NCBI GenBank assembly: GCA_949318235.1 | Contig: OX439136.1 | Location: forward strand, 17,343,286-17,407,285 | From: Ecdyonurus torrentis | Lineage: Eukaryota; Arthropoda; Insecta; Ephemeroptera; Heptageniidae | Reading direction: 5' to 3' | Length of the DNA: 64,000 nucleotides | Shown here: positions 14,322 to 26,991 of the stretch, one piece after another | Layout: every line of letters starts with the position of its first letter | How positions within the stretch are numbered: the stretch's first letter is position 1 | Translations under genes and position numbers: made by a program | Notes under the pieces: model-generated | Told to the model about the DNA's origin: nothing | Databases searched by the model: none | The model's input: only the letters and a program-made list of their open reading frames with translations

Positions 14322-14631
14322 TATAGGGTGGTTTTATTCATGTTAAAGTCGACGCCATAAGTGAGCGCTTAATAACATAGGCCAGTATAGGAAAATGACT
14401 CATTCTGCCAGTTTAAAAATACTTAAGACTTTTTTTGAGAGCATTGATGCTGTTAACAGGTTGAACTAGTACCTCAAGTATGCAAGAAAAATAATAATGA
14501 CCAAAAAAAGCTTATTTTCCAAAGAAAATAGCAAAAAACTACGTTTGCCCTATATGCTGAGCAATGTTATTCACTACTCCAGTATGGCCTCTAAGCGCAT
14601 TAAATATGACGTCATTGGCATACACCCTATA
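14322..14631 (-). mobile_element. Family C element, copy C3
   Basis: Reverse copy in the same orientation as C2, about 150 bp away across an AT-rich spacer. Ends TATAGGGTGGTTTTATTCAT and GGCATACACCCTATA; TGACGTCA at 14607. Also inside G5. C2 and C3 may be independent insertions or a local duplication; internal differences favour separate or old events. Confidence 0.88.
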
Positions 14632-14999
14632 TTATTAAAATATTTTTAAAAAAATTCAATTTTATTTGAAAATTATAGTAACTGCTTTACTGGATAAATA
14701 TCACGTAGTAAGAATTATTGTGAAAATAAAGTTTTTTTTAGACCATTTCCACTACAAGTCGGTCACCCTCTTTGGTTAAACAATTACCAAATCAGACACT
14801 ATATAACCCCCTATTTCGCTATAACTAACCACCGGTCACCTTTCGGTTATCTATTATAAAATGAGGTAAAGCTTATAGCCTACTACAATGTTAAACAAGT
14901 CGATTAATATTATCTAGTATTATGATGACGGCTTACATTGCAAGATTATAATTATGATAATTATAGTTTATATAGCTAAAGTATAGCTATCAAGATGAT

Positions 15000-15345
15000 A
15001 AATTATGAGATGGGACTATTATACAGTACATTCGCATATTTTGTCCCATAACCCTTCAGTAATCTCACAAAGTAAAAGTAAAGCAACCCATGCTACAATT
15101 TCTATTTTGTAGACCCATAATTCATGACGTCATGAATTCCTAAAGTTGTCTACTTTACAGATATTTTACCTTATTTTTAGATGGTACAGAAGAGTTAAAG
15201 TACATAATATGTGTAATATATGATGGTTCCATCTCATGAATTTTACGTTTTTGATTTCATTTTTTGAGGCTAGGACATGGGGGCTAGGATAAACATTTTT
15301 CTAAACAATTGCTTAAAACTCAGGACAATAGTCCCGTAATGCTAA
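15000..15345 (+). mobile_element. Dispersed repeat L, copy L1
   Basis: Shares a series of blocks with 30990-31256: TCATGACGTCATGAAT, TGCCTACTTTA-like, CAGAAGAGTTAA, GGTTCCATCTCATGAATTTT and ACGTTTTTG. Termini are unclear. TGACGTCA at 15125. Confidence 0.5.
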
Positions 15346-15922
15346 AGGATAGGAAATTAAAAGTAAGTCTATCGTTTTGCTGTACACTTTTGATTGACAA
15401 CAGTGTCACCATTATGATGACCATTATGGAGAATTATGATGAGCAATAAAATTTAAAAGCACATTTAATATAATTACAGTTTTAATAAAGTTATGGACAT
15501 TTTATAGTAAATAGCATTTATATATATTATAAAGATGTACCTGATAAGAATAGAAAATGACTTAATGCATTTTGAAGTTAGTTCATGTATGCAATCCATT
15601 TTACTATTTTATGTAACATGATTAAACACTTCAACTTACATTGAAATTTTAATGAACGAAGATAGTAATTGCATTTTGTGAGATGTAAATCTAAAGTGAA
15701 AATGAACTAAATTGTGCACTTTATATATATGAACATTTTACTAACACGTTATTCACTTGTATACAATGGTATATGCATAGATTTATATTTTATATAATGT
15801 TACTTTACACTAAAGTAAATCTCAAACGTACACAGTGGGTAGTTTTGAACTTCATACTTTGCTGTTAATTAACGAGTTTAAATTTAAATAGTAATGTTCA
15901 ATTTATATATTACATTATATTA

Positions 15923-16250
15923 TTAAAGGCGTAGAACACCTTGAACACAAAACATGTCTTATTTTATTATCCTAATATACCTATAAATATCAACGTTGAT
16001 ATAACCGCCGTAGTCTTTGATTTCTATAATGTATTTTTCATTCACGAAAGGGCAGCTGCGGGCTTATGACGTCACAGCTCACTCACACGGGTGAAAATAA
16101 GCGAGCTATGACGTCATAAGCCTGCAACTGCTATTTCGTGAATTGAAAATAAATTAGAAATTAAATACCTCCAGCTAAATGAACGTTGTTATTTAGATTA
16201 TGTGTGGTATATTAGACATGTTTTTGGTTCAAGGTGTTCTATGCCTTTAA
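15923..16250. mobile_element. Family B fold-back element, copy B2
   Basis: TTAA-bounded palindrome with ends TTAAAGGCGTAGAACACC and GGTGTTCTATGCCTTTAA. TGACGTCA lies in both arms (16067, 16109). The arms have diverged more than in B1, so it is probably older. Confidence 0.88.
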
Positions 16251-17277
16251 GCTCTCTATTTTAATTGATTTGATGTAAATGTTAATCTACTTTTTTAATA
16301 GGTTATATCTTCATCAAGTTAAGAAACAGCGCCTTCAAGACTTAAATAAAACAATAAATAAGTTATCATTCAATCAACAAATGATAAAAGAAAAAAAATG
16401 TATAAGCAAAGAACTCAAATAAAATATTCAAATATACGTAACAAAGCAAATGTAACAAATGATCAATGATCAATAACATCACATTTTTTCTTTATAACTT
16501 TTATATACATTTTGTTTGACAAAATTCTTAGAAATACACAGATTTTATATCATAATATATTTTATTGATTTTTATATCATTTTATTTCGATCAAATCTAA
16601 AAATTTGAATAATAAATTATTGATATCCTCTTCAAATTTTATACAGCAAAATCAGCAAGATGGAATATTATATATAATGCTATAGTATATAAAATATAAG
16701 TATAATATATTTACAAAACGATATAAAGCAAAAAAAAAAGAGAGAGAGAGGGAGAGAGAGAGAGAGAGAAGATTGATGATGTATGCATGATAACATACGA
16801 GTGATGGCTTCCATCTATGCTCACATTCAGATTATATCAATAACAAAAATATTTCCTTAAAAAAAAAAATTTAAATCAATATATTTTTAAAGTACTTCAT
16901 ATGTACTGTTAAGCAAAATCATAAACAAAATATATAATTTACTTTTTTTATTTAATAGTTAACAAATGGATAATAATTAAAATATAATACATGATTGCAT
17001 AACCAATACTTAAGTGGTTGCGTATACCAATTTTAGTAAAGTCTTAGACTTAAAACGCTCATTTAAAAGGTGATTTCAACATTTTTGATTTAATTGTGAC
17101 ATTTCAAAAAGATGTGTTAAATTAATGCTCTTCTACAAAATTATGCATCAAATTTACACTTTTGTGTTATTTTATTCCAAAGAAATTTATAACCATACCC
17201 ATGAATAGGACATTTCTCAAACCTCACCAAAATTGGTACAAATCCATTATATACAGTATATAATATATATATATAAT

Positions 17278-17380
<103 letters not shown>

Positions 17381-17850
17381 ACTACTGTAGCATACGGTGC
17401 ATAACTATTATAATACTATAGTTATAATAATAATATGTTAATATATAATAAAATATGCATTAACAAAACAAGAATTTCAAAATATATTTTTATAATTTCT
17501 TTAGTAAATTAGTAATCTAATTAAGTGATTGAAAACTTTAGTATGAAAAGAGGATTATTACAAATAATTCTCAACATAAGTATATAGTGTAAAATGTAGC
17601 ATGTTATAACCTAGTTCTTCATTTACATGTGAGTGTTTTAGACGTTAAGTTGTGAAGTCTGTCTGTATACCATGTTATTGTGAAGTGTTTGCATGAAACG
17701 TGTCTAAGAATAAGACAGAGGAAAAACAAAAAGTAACTTCTAGGTTAGAGACAAGCATCTTGTAAATTATGCAACTGTTGGAACAAAAGATTCTACTTTA
17801 TCTTGACATTTAGTACTGCATATACTATTTTGAAATCTTTATCAACTGTC

Positions 17851-17881
<31 letters not shown>

Positions 17882-17947
17882 TGGAGATATTTGAATTCAC
17901 AATTGACAAGAGCTATTGCTGAAGGGCTCATATCTATGAAATTCAAT

Positions 17948-18187
17948 AGAGAACTTTAACAGAGAAGTGACATCCCAATGGGTTAGGCAGACCCGCAACA
18001 CTCACTTCTTTAAATTTGGCAACGCTGTACACGAAATTACTATAGCGCGCTCTCTGATTGGCGCCTTGAATCGGCCACTTCTAGTCTCTGATTGGTGCTT
18101 CAAAAAGCAACGTTGCCAAGTCAAAACTGTTGAGTGTTGCAGTCTGCCTAAAACATGGGGATGTCGCTTCTCTGTTAAAGTTCTCTA
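17948..18187. mobile_element. Palindromic element O
   Basis: Ends TAGAGAACTTTAACAGAGAA and TTCTCTGTTAAAGTTCTCTA form a 20-bp near-perfect inverted repeat. Further inverted blocks are GACATCCC/GGGGATGTC, TTAGGCAGAC/GTCTGCCTAA and TTTGGCAACG/CGTTGCCAAG. The interior has the near-direct repeat CTCTGATTGGCGC and CTCTGATTGGTGC. The short open frame inside is not a gene. Confidence 0.85.
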
Positions 18188-18208
18188 AAATTCAAAAATT
18201 GATCACAT

Positions 18209-18423
18209 ACCGTCAAGTGGGGTAAACACTTACGTTAGATGACTTTTGTCTAATTTTCAAAAATTATTTGCTCCCTAACTAACGCTCATAGAAACGTTAC
18301 AAAAACTAAAAGATAGTGCAAAAATCATGGCTTTACTTTTATATTTTTTGTTTCATGTTTCAATTTAAGTAAAAATTTGGCCAATGTTACATAAGCGGTT
18401 AAAAATTACTTCACTTGACGGTA
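18209..18423. mobile_element. MITE-like element P
   Basis: Terminal inverted repeats TACCGTCAAGTGG and CACTTGACGGTA, about 215 bp apart, with GGTAAACACTTACG and GCGGTTAAAAATTACTT inside. TA at both ends fits a Tc1/mariner-type target. It lies 21 bp after element O. Confidence 0.72.
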
Positions 18424-20106
18424 CTTTTTTTGACGATATTTGAAAGTTATATAATGGTAAAACGAACAACTATATGATAAAAATTTCAGTATCAGTTAGT
18501 TAACAACAGAAAATGAAGTGATTGTTATTATTATTATCATCCTCATGGAGAAAATTTCTAACAACCCAATATGTTCACTGATTGCCCGTTCAATTTTTAC
18601 ATATTTAGTAATATTTCTGTAGTATTGCTTCGCAAAAAGGAAGAAAAAGAATCTATATATACCTATATGTATAAATCTATACAACTTTTAGCTAAATCAC
18701 AGTACTGCTTTATTTTCAGCACTTTAAACCGGGTACTTTTGTTTTCTACTCGTAAACCTTGCAGATTCGATTGCTGGTAAAAGGTCTGTCTCTTAAGCTC
18801 CCCCCCCCCCCTCTCTCAGTCGTTGTTTATTTTTCCGATTTAACATGCGCTTACGGACAGCATCATTAGCAACGGATTTTTACATTTCTTTACTAGTATC
18901 ACTACTCCATGTTTACATAACTGCTTGATTAATGAACTTTTTTTTTCCATCGTTTAAAAAATAGAGTACCGCGGCAAACATTCTAAACAAACGTAATGTA
19001 ATAGAATATGTTTAAAGGATACAGGTTTAAATGTTATTTTAATAATTAAATTGATTTACTGAACTCTATTTTTGGTAGATCAAACTTAAAATCGCTGAAA
19101 AATAATATTCAAGTATTAAACATTAAATTGTTTGCATTACTTTCATTTTATTTTCATAGTTATAGCTTTTTTAAATCATTAATGATTAAAAATTAAAAAA
19201 TATATATAAAAAAATGTATCAATTGGTAAATAATAATAATAACAATGTTCTATTCAAAAATTAATAGCCATATTTAACTATGAATTTCAATAAATTATTT
19301 AAAATGAAATTCGTGCAAAATGAAGTTAATTAGAACAAAATTTAATTAACTTTGCCACAAATTATATATATTTACTAGCTTCTGTTTTTTAGGGTTGAAT
19401 TTGGTAATTTCTATAGCCTTTAAGTGTAGTTTGCACTACGAAAAAGAATAATTATCACATTAACATTTTACCATTTTTAGTATATGATTCTATACTTGCA
19501 ATTCGAAAAAAACATATTTCCTGTTAATAATAATAAATCGTTAGTTTCTAACTGTACAATATTGCTAATTGGCCCTTTTCAAGGCCCTTTACTTTACAAA
19601 TAATGTTGAACATTGCTCTATACTACAAATTGTTTGGAAGACTTTCAAAACTTTTGAAATGATAAATTTCAACCCATAATTTCCTCTAGATTCATGCTAT
19701 ACAATTTAATATTATATGCAAATTATATATTATATAAATAAAAGTCCATTAAAAATAATGCTTCAATAAGTCCATTTTTTTTTGTTTTATTTTTTTGAAA
19801 AAGGTGCATTATTTTGAACTTTTTGAGCCTTTTTAGATGTAAGAAGATAGCTTGATTACAGAAAAATCTCACAACCTGAAGGGTTAGGCAAAATTTGAGT
19901 AATATAACATATTTATATATAACTAACTAAAATGCGTAAAGTAAATATAAAAATGTTACTGTTAAGTTTAAAGTTATGACAAACACATGTAATGACAATA
20001 AATAATTACGCTATTCCTCTTTAAAACTTACTATATATAGATTTTATTCAAAACATAAATTGCAAATTAATTTAGATTAAATGAGATAAAATTAAATTTA
20101 GCTGCT

Positions 20107-20145
<39 letters not shown>

Positions 20146-20247
20146 TTTTATAAGCAATTATTTTTGTAAAAAACAAAGCAAATTTTTAAACGAACGTAAG
20201 TAGATGAAATATTTTCAAAAGATCAAACAGGACTGACATTGAGTGCG

Positions 20248-20420
20248 TATGTTTACTCTAAAAAACGGAAAAGGAAGTGCCGGAAGAGGAAACCACGCGA
20301 CGGTAAAAGTGGGAGAAAAGTTGTTGCCAGCAGCAAGCTAGGCCTGAGCTACCTCCCACTTTTACCGTCACGTGGTTTCCTCTTCCGGCCACTTCCTTTT
20401 CCGCATTTTGAGTAAACATA
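20248..20420. mobile_element. Family D palindromic element, copy D1
   Basis: Arms TATGTTTACTCTAAAAAACG and TTTTGAGTAAACATA, with GGAAGAGGAAACCACG and CGTGGTTTCCTCTTCC inside. The loop is TTGCTGC/AAGCTAGGCCTGAG-like. Nearly the whole element is an inverted repeat of about 80-bp arms. Confidence 0.88.
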
Positions 20421-21804
20421 AGAGGTCATTGTATAGAAAAAAAAAAAAACTTGTGGAAAATAAGCTTTGCAATAACTGAATATATTTTGATCAAATCAAA
20501 GATCTAATCACTTTAAACATACGTATTAGAAGTCTTTAATGTTAAACGAAAAGAAAAGTTTATATTGATGAATAAAATAATGTAAACTTCCTTGTGCTTA
20601 TAAGGAGATCAAAAACTTTTGTATTAGTTAAAACTTTTGATAAAGTAAAATCTAATATACAAGTTTTTAAGATGGTGTTAATTGATTATTTTGAAAGTAT
20701 ATGGAGGTCACTACTATGAACAACTTTTTGAAGTAAAATTACCATAAGACTGTAAGGTAGCAAATTTTAGCAAGGGATGTTTATGAATTATTCATTCTTT
20801 CCTTCTATACTTAAAATAATATGATGAGTTAGGATAGAGATTTTAGGTTGTTTGTAATCTTTAATTAATTTTCATTTTACAATTCTATATCAGGTGGTTT
20901 AATTCTCATCTCATCTCATCTCTCTCTCTCTCTCTAGTTATTCTCACATACAAACTTTCTGTTAAATAAAATTTTGCAGTTTCCTTTGTATATATATTTT
21001 TTAAAGAGCAGATTTGTGTTTTATGTATATTATCTCCTCGTATAAGTATACGTTTAATAAAAAATTATAAGAGCTAAAGCAAAGTTTGGTAATATAAGGG
21101 TTGTTATTATAAGGCTTGTGTAACCCTAAAATTAAAAAAAAATACTCCCAGGTTTTTTGTTATAATTTAATATCAATATGATAAGAGTAACTTCTTAAAT
21201 AAGAAAAAAAAATGCAGAAACAGTTACCATCGAAATTGTTTTATTATTAATATTAAAATCATTAAGGGCTTTATGGGCTGAAAATTTTATAAATTCATGA
21301 TACAATTTTTTTATGTGCGGGTAATTCCCAAAAACTGTTCAATATTTAGAGTTTTCTTGTCCATGCTGTAGTTATGTATTTTTTTTTCTGTTTCTTTAAA
21401 AGTTTTAGTCAAGTAACTATAGTATTTATAAAATACTAAATATCTCATTTTCTGCGTGTTAATACAGCACGTAATAATACTGAATATAAATGTTTGAAAA
21501 ATTAAATCGTTGCTTCTCTTTAGCTTATATTCAATTTCAATTTCTATCATCGCTGCAGTCTTTTCAACTTTCTCTAAAGGTAGATATCAACTTACTTTTG
21601 AATAGATTTTTTTTCTCTCTTCAAAAAAGAAAAAAAAGTTTATACATTTAATTCAATTTTATATTCTGAATAAACTAATATTCTCTGTATAAAAAGCTTA
21701 ACTTGATTTAATAAATTGGAAAGCATGGCTATTTTGATAAAAAAAAAAGTATACAAAGATTTTTTTATTTAATCACCTTAGACATGCCGTTTATGTTTGT
21801 ATAT

Positions 21805-21840
<36 letters not shown>

Positions 21841-21951
21841 ATTATTTTGATAAATCTTTTTAAAATAATCTCATTTTTTTTTCTTTTGTATGACACATGT
21901 TTTTATCATGTTATACCTTAGAGAATTTTAAGGAGAGATTCAAGTTGCAAC

Positions 21952-22024
21952 AAATTTAGGCTTTCTGCTTAACAAAGGGTCTAAAAGGGTTGCCTACCCT
22001 TTGTCATGCAGAAAGCCTAAATTT
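21952..22024. repeat. Short hairpin-forming inverted repeat Q
   Basis: AAATTTAGGCTTTCTGC pairs with GCAGAAAGCCTAAATTT, and AACAAAGGGT with ACCCTTTGTC; the loop is about 15 nt. Function unknown. It is probably a small MITE. Confidence 0.75.
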
Positions 22025-22416
22025 TTGAGAACGTGCATCTGTCTTAACAATTCTTTAGTTATATATCTTTAGTTTTCAATATTTAAGAGTAAAAGTTCTA
22101 TTATACAACATGAACGGCTGTTTAACGTCATTTTTACATTGTAAAGAAAAACTCACAAATGTAGGACAAAATGTATAATGTGTTCAGATCGCAACATTCA
22201 ACTTGATTGTTAAGATCATTATAAGCCTAAACGCTTGTGACGTCATTTACGTTTTTCGTTTTTCGTTTTTTTTTTTTTTTTTTGCGATGACGTCATAACT
22301 GTTACGTCTATACAATACTCGCAAAACAATAAAAACAAAACACATCAAACCCTTACTACCCCCCCTTTTTTCAGTGCAATTCAATATTTTACTGTACGTA
22401 ATCTTACTTCATTTAT

Positions 22417-22510
22417 GAATTCAGCCGTGGCTTGAACCACGCTCTTTTGTTAGTCTTAAATAGAACAGAAGATTCAGTAACTTTATCTACCACGAGAATC
22501 ACTAAACTAT
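22417..22510 (-). mobile_element. Possible tRNA-like SINE head, reverse strand
   Basis: On the reverse strand CTCGTGGTAGATAAAGTTAC resembles an A-box region, and GCGTGGTTCAAGCCACG is a B-box with a perfect 5-bp T-stem. Spacing is longer than in a tRNA gene, so it is a decayed tRNA-derived element at best. Confidence 0.35.
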
Positions 22511-22966
22511 ATCTTAATGTACTAAATTATAATAATATACTCATTCATATGTCAATACTATAGCTTCATAAATCAACATTAAGACAAGTTATCTAATTAT
22601 ATATAATTTTACTATTGCATTTCATACTTAATTACAAGTTTTGTTTTCTTTACTTTACCGTAGATATAATCTGGATACCCATGAGAATAACATAGAAGGA
22701 AGGATAAGTAATTAATACAGGCTTTTATTTCAAATACTGTTTGACACTGATTTATTCAGTAATATATGGATATGAAAGAAAGAACGTTCATAGGATTGGG
22801 ATATAAGAGGGAAACTATAGGATTGAAAAGAAAGCGCGTGAGATATTAAAGAAGAAACAATTCCGTTATTCACTGGAATGCTATTTACAAGTGACAAACA
22901 TTTTTGAGCAAAAAAAAAAATAAATAAATAAATAAAAAATAATAATAATAATAAATAATAATAGTA

Positions 22967-23010
<44 letters not shown>

Positions 23011-23011
23011 C

Positions 23012-23328
23012 GTAAAGGGGAAGTTCAGGGGTTACAACATGGCTTTTTCATTGTTACATAATGATATTAAGTGTACATTGACCCACATATGATGTCCCAA
23101 AGCCCTTCCGTGGCCCCATGCTAGCCCCGGAAACTTGCGCTCATCCTGCGAGATATGCAACCCGCTACAACTTTTCTATAGTAAAGCCGTATTATGACGA
23201 AAAAGATACGAGACGGGTTCTTGCAAGATGATCACGAGTTTGCGGGTCTACGGAAGGGCTTTGAAGGGTTCTTCTCATTATGTAACATTAAAGAATCCAT
23301 GTTGTAAAAGTTGAAATTCCTCTTTAAA
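23012..23328. mobile_element. MITE-like element K
   Basis: Long imperfect terminal inverted repeats: GTAAAGGGGAAGTTCAGGGG with GTTACAACATGG and GTTACATAATGA, against TCATTATGTAACATTAAAG, CCATGTTGTAAAAGTTG and AAATTCCTCTTTA. The interior is GC-richer and has AGCCCTTCCGTGGCCCC mirrored by GTCTACGGAAGGGCTTT. A poly-A run of about 31 nt adjoins the left end. Confidence 0.78.
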
Positions 23329-23665
23329 ACACGTTGAAGTATGTCTATATTACCCGTTTTTTAATTTCTTCCAAAATCTGTGCTAGTTTTCTCAAAAATT
23401 GAAAAAAAAATATATATTTCTTCCATAAGCGTAATAATAAATCAACGTTCCCGCTTCTTTTTCTATAATGCTCCTGGAATTAATGCTACGTCACTGCCGG
23501 TAAGAATCATTACAAATGGAAACCACAGAAAAATCCCGTCCTATAAGATATAAACAAAGAAATAGATTCCCCAATTTAATAAAATAACTTCGAACTTGAA
23601 AAATTAAAAGCTCTCTAGAACTTATTTCACTTGCCGAAACACGAGTCACCTGTATAGTAACTGAA

Positions 23666-23800
23666 CATGAACAAAAATGAATACACGTAATAGTTATGCT
23701 AGCCCAAGTTCAGAAATATTTTAATAACACAACATAATGTACGCTATACTATGATATAAATTCAAAATAAATTACGTACTTTTTTCTGTCTGTGTAAATT
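23666..23800 (+). mobile_element. Family F fragment, F3
   Basis: Contains GTAATAATTATGCTAGCC, GTTCAGAAATATTTT and CATAATGTACGCTATACTA, matching the left two thirds of F2. The ends are not defined. Confidence 0.5.
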
Positions 23801-24237
23801 ATCATTATTATTGCAACATTTTATATATTTACTGACATTAAGTTTTATATTAAAGTCTTAATGAAGTTATTCAAATTGAAGTCATGAATATATGCACGTG
23901 TGTACGAATTTATTTATGTCAAGTATTCATCATTTTAATTGAGTTAAAAAAGCTTTCATTGTCATGTAATATATAATGCACATTTACATTGTATACACTT
24001 TAAATATATAAACTATGTTCTCTCTGATTTCTTGAATAAAATTGCTACTAATTTGTTTTCTAATTAGCGTTGTAAAAGTATAGTAAAAATAAAGTGCAGT
24101 ACAGTACGTACATAAGTGCATTACATATAAGTGCAGTACAGTACCTGACGGTATGACATGCTAATTTAATATAATTACATCATACATTAATAATGACAAG
24201 GACAAAATTAAATTCGTAATAAATATCTTAATTTCAG

Positions 24238-24632
24238 TTATTCACATGACGTGTAATTTGACGCGCGTTACAAAGCTGGAACAATGTAAGCGAATGGAGC
24301 CGTTCACATTGTTTTTTGAAAATTACATGTACACGGATAAAAATAACTACGTAATAATTATGCTAGCTTATTTTTAGCACAATTTGTTCAATAAAGCATA
24401 ATTTATGCTATACTGCATAATAAATATGTAACATAGAATAAATATTATGTTGTACAGCATAATTCATTATGTTGTTCCAATTTTACATTATAATTATGCT
24501 AGAATGACGTAAATACAGCATAAATTATGTAATCTATTCTTTCCGTGTGAACATGTTTACATTGTTCCAACTTTGTATAACGAACGTCGACGCAAGTTGA
24601 CGCGCTTCAAATTTACACGTCATGTGAATAAT
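24238..24632. mobile_element. Family E palindromic element, copy E1, split by F1
   Basis: Ends TTATTCACATGACGTGTAA and TTACACGTCATGTGAATAAT. Inside are GACGCGCGTTACAAAGCTGG with counterparts, and ACAATGTAAGCG with ACATTGTTCC. E2 shows the uninterrupted form. F1 occupies 24331-24548. Confidence 0.82.
24331..24548 (+). mobile_element. Family F element, copy F1, nested in E1
   Basis: Terminal inverted repeat ACACGGA...TCCGTGT. The interior is AT-rich with repeated CATAATTTATG-like and GTAATAATTATGCTAGC motifs. It interrupts family E at its centre. Confidence 0.75.
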
Positions 24633-24701
24633 ACTTAACATGTATTCTTATGTAACAAACTTCATATTGTAATGTGACTATGCTTTAGTATAATAGTTAA
24701 G

Positions 24702-25347
24702 TTAGGGTGTATGCGAATGACGTCATATTTAAGGCGCTTGGATGTCATACTTGATTAAAGGCATAGAAAACATGAAAACATTTGCATTTATATCACAAAA
24801 CACTTGATGGGACTTATATAATTATAACGTTAGTTGGTCTCAAAACCCAACTGTAGCTCCGTAGCAGTGATCAGAAAATTTCGATTTATGCAACCTGCAC
24901 AACATTTTCATACTAGTTTTTGCCTGTTAATGACGTCATAAACATGAATATTTACGCAAATTGCATACTTTACAGCTTTTTCAAGCTCTTTTGTGGGGCT
25001 ACATTAACATTCTGGTAAAAAATATCATCAGTTTTGTAGATCCCATTTTATGTTTAGAATATGTTTTTTCAATGTTTTCTATGCCTTTAATGAATAATAT
25101 TGCTCAACATAGGAAAAAATTAAGTTTTTTGGCTATGTTCTTTGAGAATTCGAATAATATATTGTTATTATTATATTTCTCACATACTTGAGATACTATA
25201 TAATCCAACATCATCAATGCTCTAAAATATATTGTTAAAGTAGTTGTAACTACTAAAATGAGTCATTGTCCTATGCCACCCATGTTATTGAGTGATCCAA
25301 CATGGCGTCGACTTTAACGTGAATACATAGGTAGACTATAGACCCTA
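24702..25347 (+). mobile_element. Family C element, copy C4, split by A6
   Basis: Left part 24702-24754 starts TTAGGGTGTATGCGAATG; right part 25091-25347 ends GACTATAGACCCTAA. The gap is the family A copy A6. TGACGTCA at 24718, within the left terminus. Confidence 0.9.
24755..25090 (+). mobile_element. Family A MITE, copy A6, nested in family C
   Basis: Bounded by TTAA (24755-24758, 25087-25090). Its termini are the variant AAGGCATAGAAAACATGAAA and TTTTCTATGCCTTTAA. It splits a family C element; removing it and one TTAA restores a site the same length as in intact C copies. TGACGTCA at 24931. Confidence 0.93.
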
Positions 25348-26131
25348 AAACTGTAAGTTAAGTTGCATAAATTATAATTAGTAAGAAGTAGGAAATAAAA
25401 AAAAAGTAAAAAAAATAAAATAAAAACGAAGATAAAAGAAGAAGAAGAACAAAAAAAAATTCCTCAATAACAAAAAAAAAAATTAAAATATATATTTGAA
25501 TTAGGAAATACTAAAAAAAAAATTGCGAAGACTTATCCTTATTACTTATTAATCTTATTAATTATTATATTGAATTTTCTTCTCTCAACGTTAAAAATTA
25601 TAAAAATATTATAAAAATTAACTGGATAAAATACACAATAATTTTTTTTTTTTTTACATTTATTATGCTTTTTTTTAAACGCTCTATATAACTTATAATA
25701 ATGATGATGTAATACAATATTATTTATTAAAGCCTGTTCACCATGACGCATTAATTCACATAATTCCTTCACGTTTATATAGCCATGCTAATAAAGTACT
25801 GTATTATATTTTTTGTTTTGAAAAAAATACAATAAACAAAAATTACTATTCTATTTCTGATTCTTTTTTCACACTTTCACAGTTATATAAAAAAAAGTGC
25901 TTGACATATACATAAAACATTATTTATGTTATAAAACTAAAGTAATTTAAAATTTTATAAGAGAAAAAGTATTAGTATTGTGCTGTGTAAAATAATACGG
26001 CTCTATTTTGCAATGTAAACAATTTTCCACACTGTCGTAAGAAATAAACACATCAGCAAAATTGGCTTTTTGTCATGTGAAACAGACCGTAGTGGAGTGA
26101 ACCTTCTTGTGTTTACATTGTGCTTGAGTAC

Positions 26132-26134
<3 letters not shown>

Positions 26135-26200
<66 letters not shown>
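26135..26200. repeat. (AG)n microsatellite
   Basis: About 66 bp of AG units. AGAGCAACTTATTG on its right is mirrored as CAATAAGTTGCTCT at about 26232-26245, a small inverted repeat. Confidence 0.95.
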
Positions 26201-26201
<1 letters not shown>

Positions 26202-26304
26202 AACTTATTGTTTTCCAAGCTCACTCACAGAGCAATAAGTTGCTCTTTGAGATAACAGAAAATTTAATATATTATATTTACCTACTTTATTAAAATATTT
26301 TGTT

Positions 26305-26613
26305 TATAGGGTGTATGCGGATGACGTCATATTTATTGCGCTTGGAGGCCATACTGGAGTAGTGCATAACATTGCTCAGCATAGGACAAACTTTATTTAA
26401 GCCCATTTTATTTGGGAAATCGGTTAATTTTTTGGGTATTGTTATTTTTCTCACATACTTGAGATACTAATTCAACATATTTACAGCATCAATGCTCTCA
26501 AAAATATTGCATAGTATTTTTAAACTGGCAAAATGATTTTTTTTCCTATGCCACCCATGTTATTGAGTTATCCAACATGGCGTCGACTTTAACATGAATG
26601 CATAGACCCTATA
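26305..26613 (+). mobile_element. Family C element, copy C5 (best preserved)
   Basis: Ends TATAGGGTGTATGCGGATG and GAATGCATAGACCCTATA, giving inverted repeats of about 20 bp. TGACGTCA at 26322. The flanking TATA suggests TA-type target duplication as in Tc1/mariner-like MITEs, but the exact target is ambiguous because the ends themselves are TATA. Confidence 0.88.
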
Positions 26614-26991
26614 ATATATGAATTGTAGTTCACTGATTTGTAATATAATTTTATGATCGAGTATATAGTAGAAATATTAAACTTATGATGCAAATAATTA
26701 TAATGTTATTTACAAAAGGAATGTTGACTAAACTAAATGTTGTACTGCGTAATAGTACAAGTAATTAATACTAATTAATGATGTAATTGTTTCTGATATA
26801 ATTAATAATTTATACTGTATAATAATGTATTTAGTTAATCAATAAAGATTACTGGGGTAAAGGAATTTAATATCCGCAACGTTAGTTAACATAATTTTTT
26901 TTATAGTAAAAATAGTTTCAAAGTAAATGCTATGTACTAGGGTAAATAAAAGTACAATTTTATTATTATTATTATTTTTTATTAAAGGAAT

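Larger units (their letters stand above)
13616..14779 (+). mobile_element. Family G TTAA-bounded element, copy G5, split by two family C elements
   Basis: Left part 13616-13833 begins TTAAGAGAGTATAGG and matches G1; right part 14632-14779 ends GTCGGTCACCCTCTTTGGTTAA and matches the far end of G1 and G2. Between them sit family C copies C2 and C3 plus AT-rich filler. I inferred the join by comparing both halves with G1 and G2. It is therefore older than the C insertions. Confidence 0.75.

Noticed and set aside
17967..18188. 73-residue open frame in palindromic element O
   Set aside because: It spans both arms of an inverted repeat and has no recognisable domain.
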